A DNA stretch of 7,246 bases from Bacteroidia bacterium (GTDB lineage: Bacteria; Bacteroidota; Bacteroidia; Cytophagales; Cyclobacteriaceae): assembly GCA_012031955.1 (NCBI GenBank), contig JAAURZ010000111.1, positions 1 through 7,246 of the forward strand, in the 5' to 3' direction. This document shows positions 1 to 6,313 of the stretch, piece after piece (the first letter of the stretch is position 1; the number at the start of each line of letters is the position of its first letter). Under the pieces are notes generated by a model. It was given only the letters and a program-made list of their open reading frames with translations. It was not told where the DNA came from and did no database searches. The position numbers and the translations under genes are program-made.

Positions 1-2
1 TG

Positions 3-567
3 GAGCGCCCGTGGTCGCGCTATCCGGACTTCGACCCGGCCGAGTCGCGCCGGCTCCTGGCGCAGGCCGGGGTGCCCGTCCCATACCGGATCGAGCTCCA
101 GGTCTCCAACACCCAGGACGAACTGCGGTACGCGCAGGCACTGCAGGCGAGCGCCGCCGAGGGCGGGTTCGACCTCGAGATCGTCCCCGTCGAGTACTCG
201 ACGCTGCTCGACGTGCAGCAGAACGGCTCGTTCGAGGCGCTGATGCTGGGCTGGTCCGGCCGGATCGACCCGGACGGCAACACCTCGCGCTTCCTCGCCA
301 CCGGCAAGAGCGCCAACTACGCCGGGTTCTCGTCGGCCACCCTGGACGACCTGCTCGCGAGCGCGACCCGCACCACCGACATCGACGAACGCAGGCGGAT
401 CTACGGCGACGCGGTCGCGCTGCTGCAGGAGCAGAAACCCGGTCGTCTACACGTACCGCACGAGGAACCTGACCGTGCACACCACCGGCGTGGCGGGCAT
501 CGAGGTGTACTCCGACGGCGTCGTCCGGCTCGGCAAGGCCGCGTTCCTACCGGATCAGGAGGACTGA
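3..567 (+). CDS. ABC transporter substrate-binding protein (SBP_bac_5, peptide/nickel type), C-terminal part, frameshifted
   Basis: Extracellular solute-binding component of a Dpp/Opp/Nik-type ABC importer; it would capture peptides or similar solutes outside the membrane. The window starts inside the gene, so the signal peptide and first lobe are missing. The visible part reads from base 3 and has family hallmarks: a W-S-R-Y-P entry into a helix (D-P-A-E-S-R-R-L-L), the LGWSGRIDPDGNTSRF segment at fragment residues 82-97, then NYAGFSSATLDDLL and an R-R-R-I-Y-G-D helix. After the EQK codons (ending at 437) the frame runs into nonsense. Skipping one C of CCC at 438-440 gives PVVYTYRTRNLTVHTTGV..., the expected C-terminus, ending at TGA 565-567 (about 187 residues in total). 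The extra base is either a sequencing error or an inactivating mutation. A DppB-type permease follows 4 bases later, as in normal dpp operons. High GC sets it apart from everything after ~690. Family assignment is firm; substrate is unknown. Confidence 0.85.
557..563 (+). promoter_or_regulatory. Shine-Dalgarno site for the DppB-type permease
   Basis: AGGAGGA lies 8 bases before the GTG at 572 and overlaps the last codons of the substrate-binding protein. It fixes GTG 572 as the permease start and suggests translational coupling. No gene to the right of the junction has such a site, in line with a different host for the left segment. Confidence 0.75.
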
Positions 568-571
568 GACC

Positions 572-667
572 GTGTTGCGCTACTCGTTCCACCGGCTCTG
601 GCAGTCCCTGCTCACGCTCGTGCTCGCGTCGATCGTCGTGTTCCTCGGGGTGCGCGCGCTGCCCGGC
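572..667 (+). CDS. DppB/OppB-type ABC permease, N-terminal fragment cut at junction
   Basis: Inner-membrane subunit of the peptide/nickel importer whose binding protein lies just upstream. Translation from GTG 572 gives MLRYSFHRLWQSLLTLVLAS, then IVVFLGVRALPG. This is the standard start of DppB/OppB/NikB permeases: a short basic N-terminus, the first membrane helix (about residues 11-28) and the ALPG motif, which in the family is normally followed by D-P. Here ALPG is followed by V-V-N-A-S and then sequence of an unrelated FtsX-like permease, so only about 32 of the usual ~310-340 residues remain. The reading frame continues across the join by chance. The exact 3' limit is uncertain by about 20 bases because the two parents may share CTGCCCGGCG. 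The remaining fragment cannot function as a transporter subunit. Confidence 0.75.
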
Positions 668-690
668 GTGGTGAACGCGAGCTTCTCAAA
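655..690. other. Chimeric junction: high-GC dpp-type operon joined to Bacteroidota-like DNA
   Basis: Within this interval the protein changes from a DppB-type N-terminus to the middle of an FtsX-like permease, and base composition drops from strongly GC-rich to moderate. The FtsX-like homology can be followed back to about 668-677 (VVNASFSNRLPPN aligns with FAGASYANRLPPN of the complete paralog, residues 501-513). The DppB homology can be followed forward to about 667 (ALPG). No inverted repeat, target duplication, tRNA or transposase accompanies the join. A short shared string around CTGCCCGGCG could have bridged two unrelated sequences during assembly or amplification. True recombination cannot be excluded from sequence alone. 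Confidence 0.8.
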
Positions 691-1583
691 CAGGCTGCCA
701 CCCAACATGGACTGGCAGTCAACATTCAGGCCTGTGAACGGACGCGAAGACTACCTTCTTACGGTATACGAAATGGACACCGAACACCTCGCCACGATGG
801 GCTACACCATGGCCCGGGGAAGATTTTTCGACCCGGCAGTAGCGTCCGACAGCAATGCAATTATACTGAATGAAGCCGCCGCCCGGCAACTGAAGGTGCA
901 GAACCTGGATGACGCGTACATCATTTCGCATTACGATTCGCCGGAAGGCAGAACCCGCAAATTGATCGGGATCATTCGCGATTTCAATTTCAAGTCACTG
1001 CATCACCCTATTCAACCTATGGCTGTCATTCCCGGACGCGAGCCCAACTGGGAGATGGCCATTCGCATCACGCCCGGCGAGATGGAAGAAAAAAGTCGAC
1101 GCCATCAGGAACACCTGGAAGCGCTATGCGACCAACGCGCCGTTCGAGTACACCTTTTTGGAAGCGAACTTCAGCGACACGATGCACGGCGAAAACCTGG
1201 TGGGCAAAATCTTCCTGCTGTTTACTTGCCTGTCTATTTTTGTGGCCGGCATGGGACTTTACGGACTTGCGAACTATGCGGCCATGTATCGCTCCAAAGA
1301 AATCGGCATCCGCAAGGTCATGGGTGCGCGCACCGGCCAAGTTGTATTTCTGATGTCCAAAGATTTTGCGAAACTCGTAGGCCTGGCCTTCCTCATCGCC
1401 GCGCCGGTAAGCTGGCTCGCGCTCGACCGGTGGCTCGCCTCGTTTGCTTACCGCACTTCCGTCGGTTTGCCGCTCATTGCCCTGGCAGGTGCCAGCGCCT
1501 TGTTCATCGCACTGGGTACAATCAGCTACCAGGCATGGAAAAGCGCGCTCGCTAATCCGGTGGACTCGCTGCGCGATGAGTAA
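668..1583 (+). CDS. FtsX/MacB-like ABC permease, C-terminal part, frameshifted
   Basis: C-terminal third of a permease of the type that works with a separate LolD/MacB-like ATPase to move lipoproteins, peptides or drugs out of the inner membrane. It lacks everything before the second periplasmic domain because of the junction. The sequence aligns almost without gaps to residues ~501-803 of the complete paralog downstream: NRLPPNMDW, GRFFD, IGIIRDFNFKSLH, PNWEMAIRITPG, FEYTFLEANF and the FtsX signature SKEIGIRKVMGA. Three membrane helices follow, near GKIFLLFTCLSIFVAGMGLY, LVGLAFLIAAPVSWLAL and LIALAGASALFIALGTIS, and it ends ANPVDSLRDE before TAA 1581-1583. The frame is broken in the A6 run at 1089-1094: reading with five A gives EEKVDAIRNTWKRY, matching the paralog, so one A is extra. 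With that fixed, the fragment is 304 residues. Upstream parts were presumably another ~500 residues like those of the downstream gene. Confidence 0.85.
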
Positions 1584-1598
1584 AACTTCATGCAACCT
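1576..1598 (+). repeat. 3'-end repeat, copy 1 (after first permease)
   Basis: ATGAGTAAAAC spans the stop codon at 1576-1586 and CATGCAACCT follows at 1589-1598. Both words recur in the same order at the end of the next permease gene (4044-4054 and 4066-4075), where the gap is 11 rather than 2 bases. This looks like a remnant of tandem gene duplication that included the 3' flank. The first word is partly constrained by coding for the terminal N-E or D-E; the second is non-coding. Confidence 0.55.
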
Positions 1599-1639
1599 GA
1601 AATTCGTTTCGAGCGTCTAACTTTTAAATCCCAATTGCG

Positions 1640-4051
1640 ATGATCAACAACTACCTCAAAATGGCCATCCGCATCATGATGCGCCAGAAAACCTACGCGG
1701 GCATTAACATACTCGGCCTTAGTGTCGGCATAGCGGCAAGCCTGCTCATTATTATTTACGTTGTAGACGAAGTCGGCTACGACAAGTTTCACAATGACAG
1801 CGAACGCATATACAGGCTTGGCTTAAACGGCAGGCTGCAAGGCAACGAGTTCAACTCCGCCACCTCGTGCGCGCCGCTGGCCGAAGCCATGCAAAACGAA
1901 ATACCTGAAGTGGAGGAAACAGTGCGGTTCGGCGTGTGGCGCACCATGCCGGTGAGCTACGAGGCCAGCAAATTTACCGAGCCGCTGTTCCTGGTAGCCG
2001 ACTCTAACTTCTTTCACTTCTTCTCCTTCAAGCTTATAAGCGGAAATCCCGAAACGGTGCTGAAGGGCACCGACAAAGTGGTGATCACCGAAGCCGCCGC
2101 CAAAAAATACTTTGGCAATGAAGACCCTGTCGGGAAAATCTTACTAAGAGGTTCTGATAAAAGAGCCACCGAAGTGACGGGTGTCGTCGAAAATCCGCCG
2201 CACAACTCGCACATTCAGTTCGACATGATTCTATCTGGCCAGTCGTGGGGCTATATGGGTAGAAGCGACGAATGGACCAGCAACAACCTGTACACCTACT
2301 TTAAGGCGCGGCCCGGTGCATCGCTCGCCAAAATCAAATCCGCCATCGATGGTCTCATCGAAAAAAATGCGGGCGCGGAACTGGAAAAATACATCGGGCT
2401 CACGTTCGATCAGTTCAGGGCACAGGGCAATAAATTTGGAATGTTTTTGCAACCCTTCCTCGACATCCACCTGCATTCGAGGCTGAGCGAGGAGATCGTA
2501 CCCAATGGCAACATTCAGTATCTCTACATTTTTGGCGCCATCGCCATGTTCATCATCGTCATCGCGTGCATCAACTTTATGAACCTGGCCACTGCGCGCT
2601 CGGCCAACCGCGCCAAAGAAGTAGGCGTGCGCAAAACCGTAGGCGCCATGCGGCCGCGTCTCATCAGACAGTTCCTGGCCGAGTCTTTACTCTACAGCTT
2701 CATCTCCAGCGTAATTGCCCTGGGCCTCATCGCTCTCACGCTCCCGACCTTCAACTACCTGTCGGGCAAGACGCTCGCATTCGACGCCTTGCTGAACCCG
2801 CCGATGATGGCCGGCATCATCTTGTTCGCCATGCTGATCGGACTGCTTGCAGGCAGTTACCCTGCTTTTTACCTCACCGCCTTCAACCCGGCACAGGTTC
2901 TGAAAGGAAAAATCCGTTCCGGGTTCAAGAATTCGGTGCTTCGAAATACATTGGTGGTGGTTCAGTTCATGGTCTCCATCACGCTCATTCTCGGAAGCAT
3001 GGTGGTGTACAAGCAACTGCGCTTTATGCAGCAAAAGAATTTGGGCTTCGACAAGGAAAATGTAGTCGACTTGTTGCACACAAGCTCACTTGGCAAGAAT
3101 GCGGGGGCATTCAAGAACGAATTGCTCACCCACCCGGAATTTGCCGGCGCAAGCTACGCCAACCGTCTCCCTCCCAACATCGACTGGACCAGCGCCCATC
3201 GCAAAATAGGGACCGAGCAAGATTACCTGTTGAGCGTATACATGGTCGACTATGATCACCTGTCGACGATGAAATATGAAATGATAGAAGGACGGTTCTT
3301 CTCCCGTGATTTTCCATCAGACAGCGCCGCCGTTGTCATCAACGAAACGGCCATGAAGCAAATGGGCATGGAATCGATCGATGGGCAAAAGCTGCTTAGC
3401 TACAGCGGCGAAAGTCCCAGGCCGATGGAAATTATCGGCGTGATGAAAGACTTTAACTATGAATCGTTGCGAAACAACGTTCGCCCGATGGCGATTTACC
3501 TGGGCGGAGAACCCAATCTTGAAATGGCCATCCGGCTGACGCCGGGAAATACACAGGCCCAGGTGGACCTGCTTGAATCTGTCTGGAAAAAATACGCGCC
3601 CGACGCCGCCTTCGAATACTCTTTCCTCGATCAAAACTTTGATGCTCTCTTTCGCGAAGAACAACGCATGCAAAGCATTATCCTCATATTCACTGTGCTG
3701 GCCATCGGCATTGCGTGCCTTGGTTTGTTTGGCCTGGCCACATTCACCGCCGAACAGCGGTCGAAAGAGTTGAGCATCCGCAAGGTGCTGGGCGCGTCCT
3801 CGTCGCAGGTAATGGTGCTGCTTTCGAAGGACTTTACAATGCTGGTGGGCGTGGCCTTCGTGCTGGCCGTGCCGCTTGGCTGGTATTTCCTGAACAGTTG
3901 GCTGGAGGGCTTCGCCTATCGCGTGGGTATCGACTTTGGACTCATCGTGACGTCCGGCCTCTTCGCAGTCATTATCGCGCTTGTCACCATCAGCACGCAA
4001 TCCATACGGGCCGCCCGCGAAAATCCGGTGAGGGCGCTAAAAAATGAGTAA
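1640..4051 (+). CDS. Tandem FtsX/MacB-like ABC transporter permease, complete (803 aa)
   Basis: Inner-membrane permease of the MacB/FtsX/LolCE type with two fused permease halves, a common Bacteroidota form; it needs an ATPase encoded elsewhere. Order: short cytoplasmic N-terminus (MINNYLKMAIRIMMRQK, a typical start); membrane helix ~22-42; first periplasmic MacB-PCD domain ~43-290; helices ~295-318, ~346-370, ~388-411 with the FtsX motif AKEVGVRKTVGA (325-336) between the first two; a second-half starting helix ~434-456; second periplasmic domain ~460-675 (NRLPPNIDW, GRFF, IGVMKDFNYESLR); helices ~678-700, ~731-752, ~764-785 with the second motif SKELSIRKVLGA (708-719); end AARENPVRALKNE. 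ATG 1640 is chosen because the family N-terminus begins there. The AT-rich leader has no Shine-Dalgarno, as usual in Bacteroidota. It lies 56 bases after its truncated paralog, probably in one transcription unit. The substrate cannot be told; efflux or envelope stress roles are inference. No defect is visible. Confidence 0.93.
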   Translation: MINNYLKMAIRIMMRQKTYAGINILGLSVGIAASLLIIIYVVDEVGYDKFHNDSERIYRLGLNGRLQGNEFNSATSCAPLAEAMQNEIPEVEETVRFGVWRTMPVSYEASKFTEPLFLVADSNFFHFFSFKLISGNPETVLKGTDKVVITEAAAKKYFGNEDPVGKILLRGSDKRATEVTGVVENPPHNSHIQFDMILSGQSWGYMGRSDEWTSNNLYTYFKARPGASLAKIKSAIDGLIEKNAGAELEKYIGLTFDQFRAQGNKFGMFLQPFLDIHLHSRLSEEIVPNGNIQYLYIFGAIAMFIIVIACINFMNLATARSANRAKEVGVRKTVGAMRPRLIRQFLAESLLYSFISSVIALGLIALTLPTFNYLSGKTLAFDALLNPPMMAGIILFAMLIGLLAGSYPAFYLTAFNPAQVLKGKIRSGFKNSVLRNTLVVVQFMVSITLILGSMVVYKQLRFMQQKNLGFDKENVVDLLHTSSLGKNAGAFKNELLTHPEFAGASYANRLPPNIDWTSAHRKIGTEQDYLLSVYMVDYDHLSTMKYEMIEGRFFSRDFPSDSAAVVINETAMKQMGMESIDGQKLLSYSGESPRPMEIIGVMKDFNYESLRNNVRPMAIYLGGEPNLEMAIRLTPGNTQAQVDLLESVWKKYAPDAAFEYSFLDQNFDALFREEQRMQSIILIFTVLAIGIACLGLFGLATFTAEQRSKELSIRKVLGASSSQVMVLLSKDFTMLVGVAFVLAVPLGWYFLNSWLEGFAYRVGIDFGLIVTSGLFAVIIALVTISTQSIRAARENPVRALKNE

Positions 4052-4075
4052 AACGCATGGGGGTACATGCAACCT
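4044..4075 (+). repeat. 3'-end repeat, copy 2 (after second permease)
   Basis: ATGAGTAAAAC at 4044-4054 spans the stop, and CATGCAACCT lies at 4066-4075, matching the end of the preceding permease gene. GCATG (4055-4059) and CATGC (4066-4070) could also pair as a small 5-bp hairpin just past the stop. Confidence 0.5.
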
Positions 4076-4090
4076 ATCGGTGTCTACAGG

Positions 4091-4113
4091 CGTCTTGTAA
4101 CTGATGCAAGACG
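4091..4113 (+). other. Small hairpin in the 110-base gap between permease and GIN gene
   Basis: CGTCTTG (4091-4097) and CAAGACG (4107-4113) form a perfect 7-bp stem with a 9-base loop. No T-run follows on the plus strand, so it is not a classical terminator. It could be an attenuating or mRNA-end structure, or chance. Apart from this, the gap 4052-4161 shows only the 3'-end repeat and an A-rich leader (ACTACAAAAATCATAACC) before ATG 4162; I see no clear Bacteroidota promoter match. Confidence 0.3.
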
Positions 4114-4161
4114 ACGGACCCAGACGGTTTCGCCCATGTCGGACTACAAAAATCATAACCA

Positions 4162-4905
4162 ATGAAAAAACTCTTATTGCTAGTTGCCGTTGCCTGCCTC
4201 TTCGCAGCCCCCACCCTGGCCCAAGAAATTGAAAAAGAACTTCGAACCTTCGACAAGATCGTCGCCTCACCCCGTATCAACGTGGTACTGAAGCAAGGAG
4301 ATCAGGAAAGCATACGGCTCGTGTACAGCAGCGTGAGCCGGGAAAAGATCAACATTGAAGTGAAAAACAAAACGCTTCGCATTTACCTCGAAGACGCGCG
4401 CATCAATGAGCCTACCAAGCGCATTTCGGGCGACGGCTACAACGAGCGCCGCAGCATCTACGCCGATGCCAACGTGACTGCTTACGTCACCTACAAGGAA
4501 ATTAAGCAACTCGAAATACGCGGCAACCAGGAACTGTACTGCGAAGATGCGATCACCTCAAAGGTGTTTGTGCTGCGCGCCTATGGCGAAAATGAGATCA
4601 CCCTCGCTGCCGTGAAAGCTGAGTATTTCAAGGCAAGCCTTTACGGCGAAAATGAACTCACAGTGAAAGGCGGCAAGGCCATGGATCAGAAATACAGGTT
4701 ATTCGGTGAAAATAGAATTGACACCCGTGCCTTGAAGAGCTACTCGACCATCACCAGCATCTACGGCGAAAGCAAACTGAAGGTCAACACCTCGGACCAC
4801 CTCCGTGTAACAGCGTTCGGCGAACCACAGATTACGTACGACGGCGATGCTTCCGTGAGCAAAGGCCTCGTATTCGGGCACGCCCGCATCACAAAATCGA
4901 AATAA
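4162..4905 (+). CDS. Secreted head-GIN domain protein (DUF2807), 247 aa
   Basis: Exported protein of the head-GIN/DUF2807 family, widespread in Bacteroidota; some members are annotated as putative autotransporter adhesins, but the biochemical role is not established. Residues 1-20 are a clean Sec signal peptide (MKK, hydrophobic LLLLVAVACLFAAP, then TLA-Q cleavage site). The GIN head follows: R-T-F-D-K-I-V-A-S-P-R-I-N-V-V-L-K-Q-G-D (28-47), then I-R-L-V-Y and N-I-E-V-K-N-K-T-L-R-I-Y. A strand near VTAYVTYKEIKQLEIRGNQE (105-124) opens a repeat ladder with a G-E-N core roughly every 20 residues to the C-terminus, giving a right-handed beta-solenoid in the family fold. No membrane anchor, lipobox or T9SS C-terminal domain is visible, so it is probably periplasmic or loosely surface-bound. 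ATG 4162 is set by the signal peptide; the leader is A-rich without Shine-Dalgarno. A terminator follows the stop. Confidence 0.88.
   Translation: MKKLLLLVAVACLFAAPTLAQEIEKELRTFDKIVASPRINVVLKQGDQESIRLVYSSVSREKINIEVKNKTLRIYLEDARINEPTKRISGDGYNERRSIYADANVTAYVTYKEIKQLEIRGNQELYCEDAITSKVFVLRAYGENEITLAAVKAEYFKASLYGENELTVKGGKAMDQKYRLFGENRIDTRALKSYSTITSIYGESKLKVNTSDHLRVTAFGEPQITYDGDASVSKGLVFGHARITKSK
4582..4893 (+). repeat. Coding repeat ladder (Y/F-G-E-N-x-I/L-T) in the GIN protein
   Basis: Six in-frame copies of the seven-residue core: YGENEIT (4582), YGENELT (4642), FGENRID (4702), YGESKLK (4762), FGEPQIT (4816) and FGHARIT (4873). Spacing is 20, 20, 20, 18 and 19 residues. At the DNA level the first four share GGCGAAA or GGTGAAA. 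An earlier degenerate copy, RGNQELY, begins at residue 120. The regular spacing indicates stacked solenoid rungs, with the core at the same turn in each rung; conservation fades toward the C-terminus. Confidence 0.8.
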
Positions 4906-4925
4906 GTAAGGATTAGGTATAGGTG

Positions 4926-4954
4926 AAAGAGTCCGCACGATGGCGGACTCTTTT
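4926..4954 (+). terminator. Rho-independent terminator between convergent genes
   Basis: Perfect 11-bp stem AAAGAGTCCGC (4926-4936) with GCGGACTCTTT (4943-4953), loop ACGATG, followed by TTTTATTT on the plus strand. It lies 20 bases after the GIN gene stop and 26 bases beyond the thiolase stop on the other strand. The plus-strand T-tail is good. On the minus strand the transcript would end CTCTTTCACC, a weaker tail, so bidirectional use is possible but less certain. Confidence 0.88.
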
Positions 4955-4979
4955 ATTTCTACATTTACAAACGTCTACG

Positions 4980-6257
4980 CTATCGCTCCAGGATCGCCGC
5001 TACCCCCATGCCGCCGGCTGTGCACACAGAAACAAGTCCCCGGCCCGATCCTTTCTGGCTCAGCAGCTTAGCCATATTGGCCACCACGCGCGCACCGGTT
5101 GCACCAAACGGGTGACCCAGCGCCACACTGCCACCCTTCACATTCATTTTGCTCCTGTCTATTGCGCCTAGCGCGCCGTCGAGGTGAAGTTCGTTGCGGC
5201 AATACGCATCGCTCTCCCACGCCTTGAGCGTGCAAAGCACCTGGCCCGAAAACGCCTCGTGTATTTCGTAGAAATCAAAATCCTGAAGCGTGAGGTTATT
5301 CCGTTTCAGCAATTGCGCCACCGCCACTGTGGGTGCCATCAGCAAGCCGGCGCCGTGTACAAAATCGATTGCCGTAGCCTGCACGTCGGTGACGTATGCT
5401 TGCACCGCAAGTCCATGCCGCGTCGCATATTCTTCCGACGCAAGCAATACAGACGCGGCGCCGTCGGTGAACAACGTACTGTTACCCGCCGTCAGCGTAC
5501 CGGAGCCCGATTTGTCGAACGCCGGTTTAAGCGCGCCCAGTTTCTGCAGGGTGGTATCCGCACGGACAATCGTGTCGCGTGTGGCGTCCTTGAAGGGCGC
5601 CAGCATGTCGTCATAAAATCCATCGCTGTACGCCTTGGCTGCGCGCTGGTGGCTAACCAATGCCAGCGCGTCTTGCTCTTCACGCGATACATTCCACTGC
5701 TTCACCATCCGCTCCGTATGCTGACCCATCGACATGCCCGTGCGCGGCTCCACGATGTTTGGATAAACCGGCTTGAGGTCCGACGGCTTGATGGTAAGAA
5801 ATTTCGACACACGCTGGCCAAAACTCTTGGCCTGGTTGGCATCAATCAGCTTCCATGCCAGTGCCTGCGAAGCCATTATGGGCAGGTCGCTGTTGGTGTC
5901 GCTGCCTCCGGCAATGCCCGAGTCGATCTGCCCGGAAGAAATTTTCAAGGCGATCAGGTTCACCGCCTCAAGGCTGGTGCCACAGGCGCGCTGCACATTG
6001 AAGGCCGGCGTTCTTGCATCCAGGTCGGTGCCCAGCACCACCTCGCGCGACAGGTTCCAGTCTTTCGAGCTGTTCATGATAGCGCCCAGCGCCACGTCGC
6101 CTATAAGCCCGCCATTAAGTTTGTATTTATTTATGAGCGCCTGTAGCGTGGCCGTTAGCATCTCCTGGTTCGACACACGGCTGTATTCGCGAAACGATTT
6201 CACAAACGGGATGCGCATCGCGCCCACCACCGCTACGGGTCTGTTTATGTTCTTCAT
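4980..6257 (-). CDS. Thiolase: acetyl-CoA C-acyltransferase (425 aa)
   Basis: Cytoplasmic thiolase that cleaves 3-ketoacyl-CoA with CoA (beta-oxidation) or, in reverse, condenses acyl-CoAs. Length 425 and several motifs fit the FadI/trifunctional-enzyme-beta-like branch rather than the ~390-residue biosynthetic type. Catalytic residues are all present: nucleophile Cys92 in VQRACGTSLEA, HEAF at 333-336 (family NEAF/HEAF position), His382 in GGSVALGHPFGATGAR and Cys412 in VCTAGGMG. Also typical are AGGSDTNSD (116-124), EPRTGMSMGQHTE (170-182) and TAGNSTLFTDGAA (256-268). The start ATG at 6257 gives MKNINRPVAVVGAMRIPF, a normal thiolase N-terminus, with no strong Shine-Dalgarno. It is the last gene of a probable three-gene minus-strand unit, 44 bases after the small secreted protein, and ends facing the terminator at 4926-4954. 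A hydroxyacyl-CoA dehydrogenase partner is not in the window. Exact chain-length preference is unknown. Confidence 0.93.
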   Translation of the reverse strand: MKNINRPVAVVGAMRIPFVKSFREYSRVSNQEMLTATLQALINKYKLNGGLIGDVALGAIMNSSKDWNLSREVVLGTDLDARTPAFNVQRACGTSLEAVNLIALKISSGQIDSGIAGGSDTNSDLPIMASQALAWKLIDANQAKSFGQRVSKFLTIKPSDLKPVYPNIVEPRTGMSMGQHTERMVKQWNVSREEQDALALVSHQRAAKAYSDGFYDDMLAPFKDATRDTIVRADTTLQKLGALKPAFDKSGSGTLTAGNSTLFTDGAASVLLASEEYATRHGLAVQAYVTDVQATAIDFVHGAGLLMAPTVAVAQLLKRNNLTLQDFDFYEIHEAFSGQVLCTLKAWESDAYCRNELHLDGALGAIDRSKMNVKGGSVALGHPFGATGARVVANMAKLLSQKGSGRGLVSVCTAGGMGVAAILER

Positions 6258-6279
6258 AGTAAACCTGTTGGGTCGCCGA

Positions 6280-6313
6280 CTAAGTTACAGTAAATACCAC
6301 ATCAGGGTACAAC
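6280..6313 (-). promoter_or_regulatory. Possible weak Bacteroidota-type promoter before the thiolase
   Basis: On the minus strand, TAACTTAG (6280-6287) matches five of the six fixed positions of the -7 element TAnnTTTG. A GTTG (6310-6313) lies about 22 bases upstream, near the -33 TTTG position. The start would be some 15 bases before the thiolase ATG. The upstream element overlaps the end of the previous gene. The match is imperfect and could be chance. Confidence 0.2.

Noticed and set aside
11..472. A 153-codon open frame in the left segment
   Set aside because: An Arg/Pro/Ala-rich shadow frame typical of GC-rich DNA; the true frame from base 3 carries the SBP_bac_5 motifs.
655..690. Insertion-sequence or integrase-mediated horizontal transfer at the composition change
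   Set aside because: No transposase, integrase, tRNA, terminal inverted repeat or direct repeat is visible near the join, and both genes are cut mid-coding.
1088..1095. AAAAAAG as a programmed -1 frameshift site (as in dnaX)
   Set aside because: The heptamer is in the wrong phase relative to the codons (GAA GAA AAA AGT), and the needed shift is +1, not -1. A homopolymer insertion is simpler.
572..1555. A 327-residue fusion protein joining a DppB-type N-terminus to FtsX-like sequence
   Set aside because: The first 32 codons and the rest come from unrelated families with different base composition, and the last ~150 codons are out-of-frame translation after the A6 insertion. It is an artefact of the join plus a frameshift.
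2566..4047. Long open frames overlapping the permease on both strands (2566-3255 plus, 3317-4000 minus, 3715-4047 plus)
   Set aside because: They are shadows of the intact 803-codon permease, have low-complexity basic or His-rich translations, and lack start signals or domains.
5184..6146. A 320-codon open frame on the plus strand
   Set aside because: It lies entirely opposite the thiolase, which has all catalytic motifs. The plus-strand translation is rich in Arg, His and Cys and has no recognisable domain.
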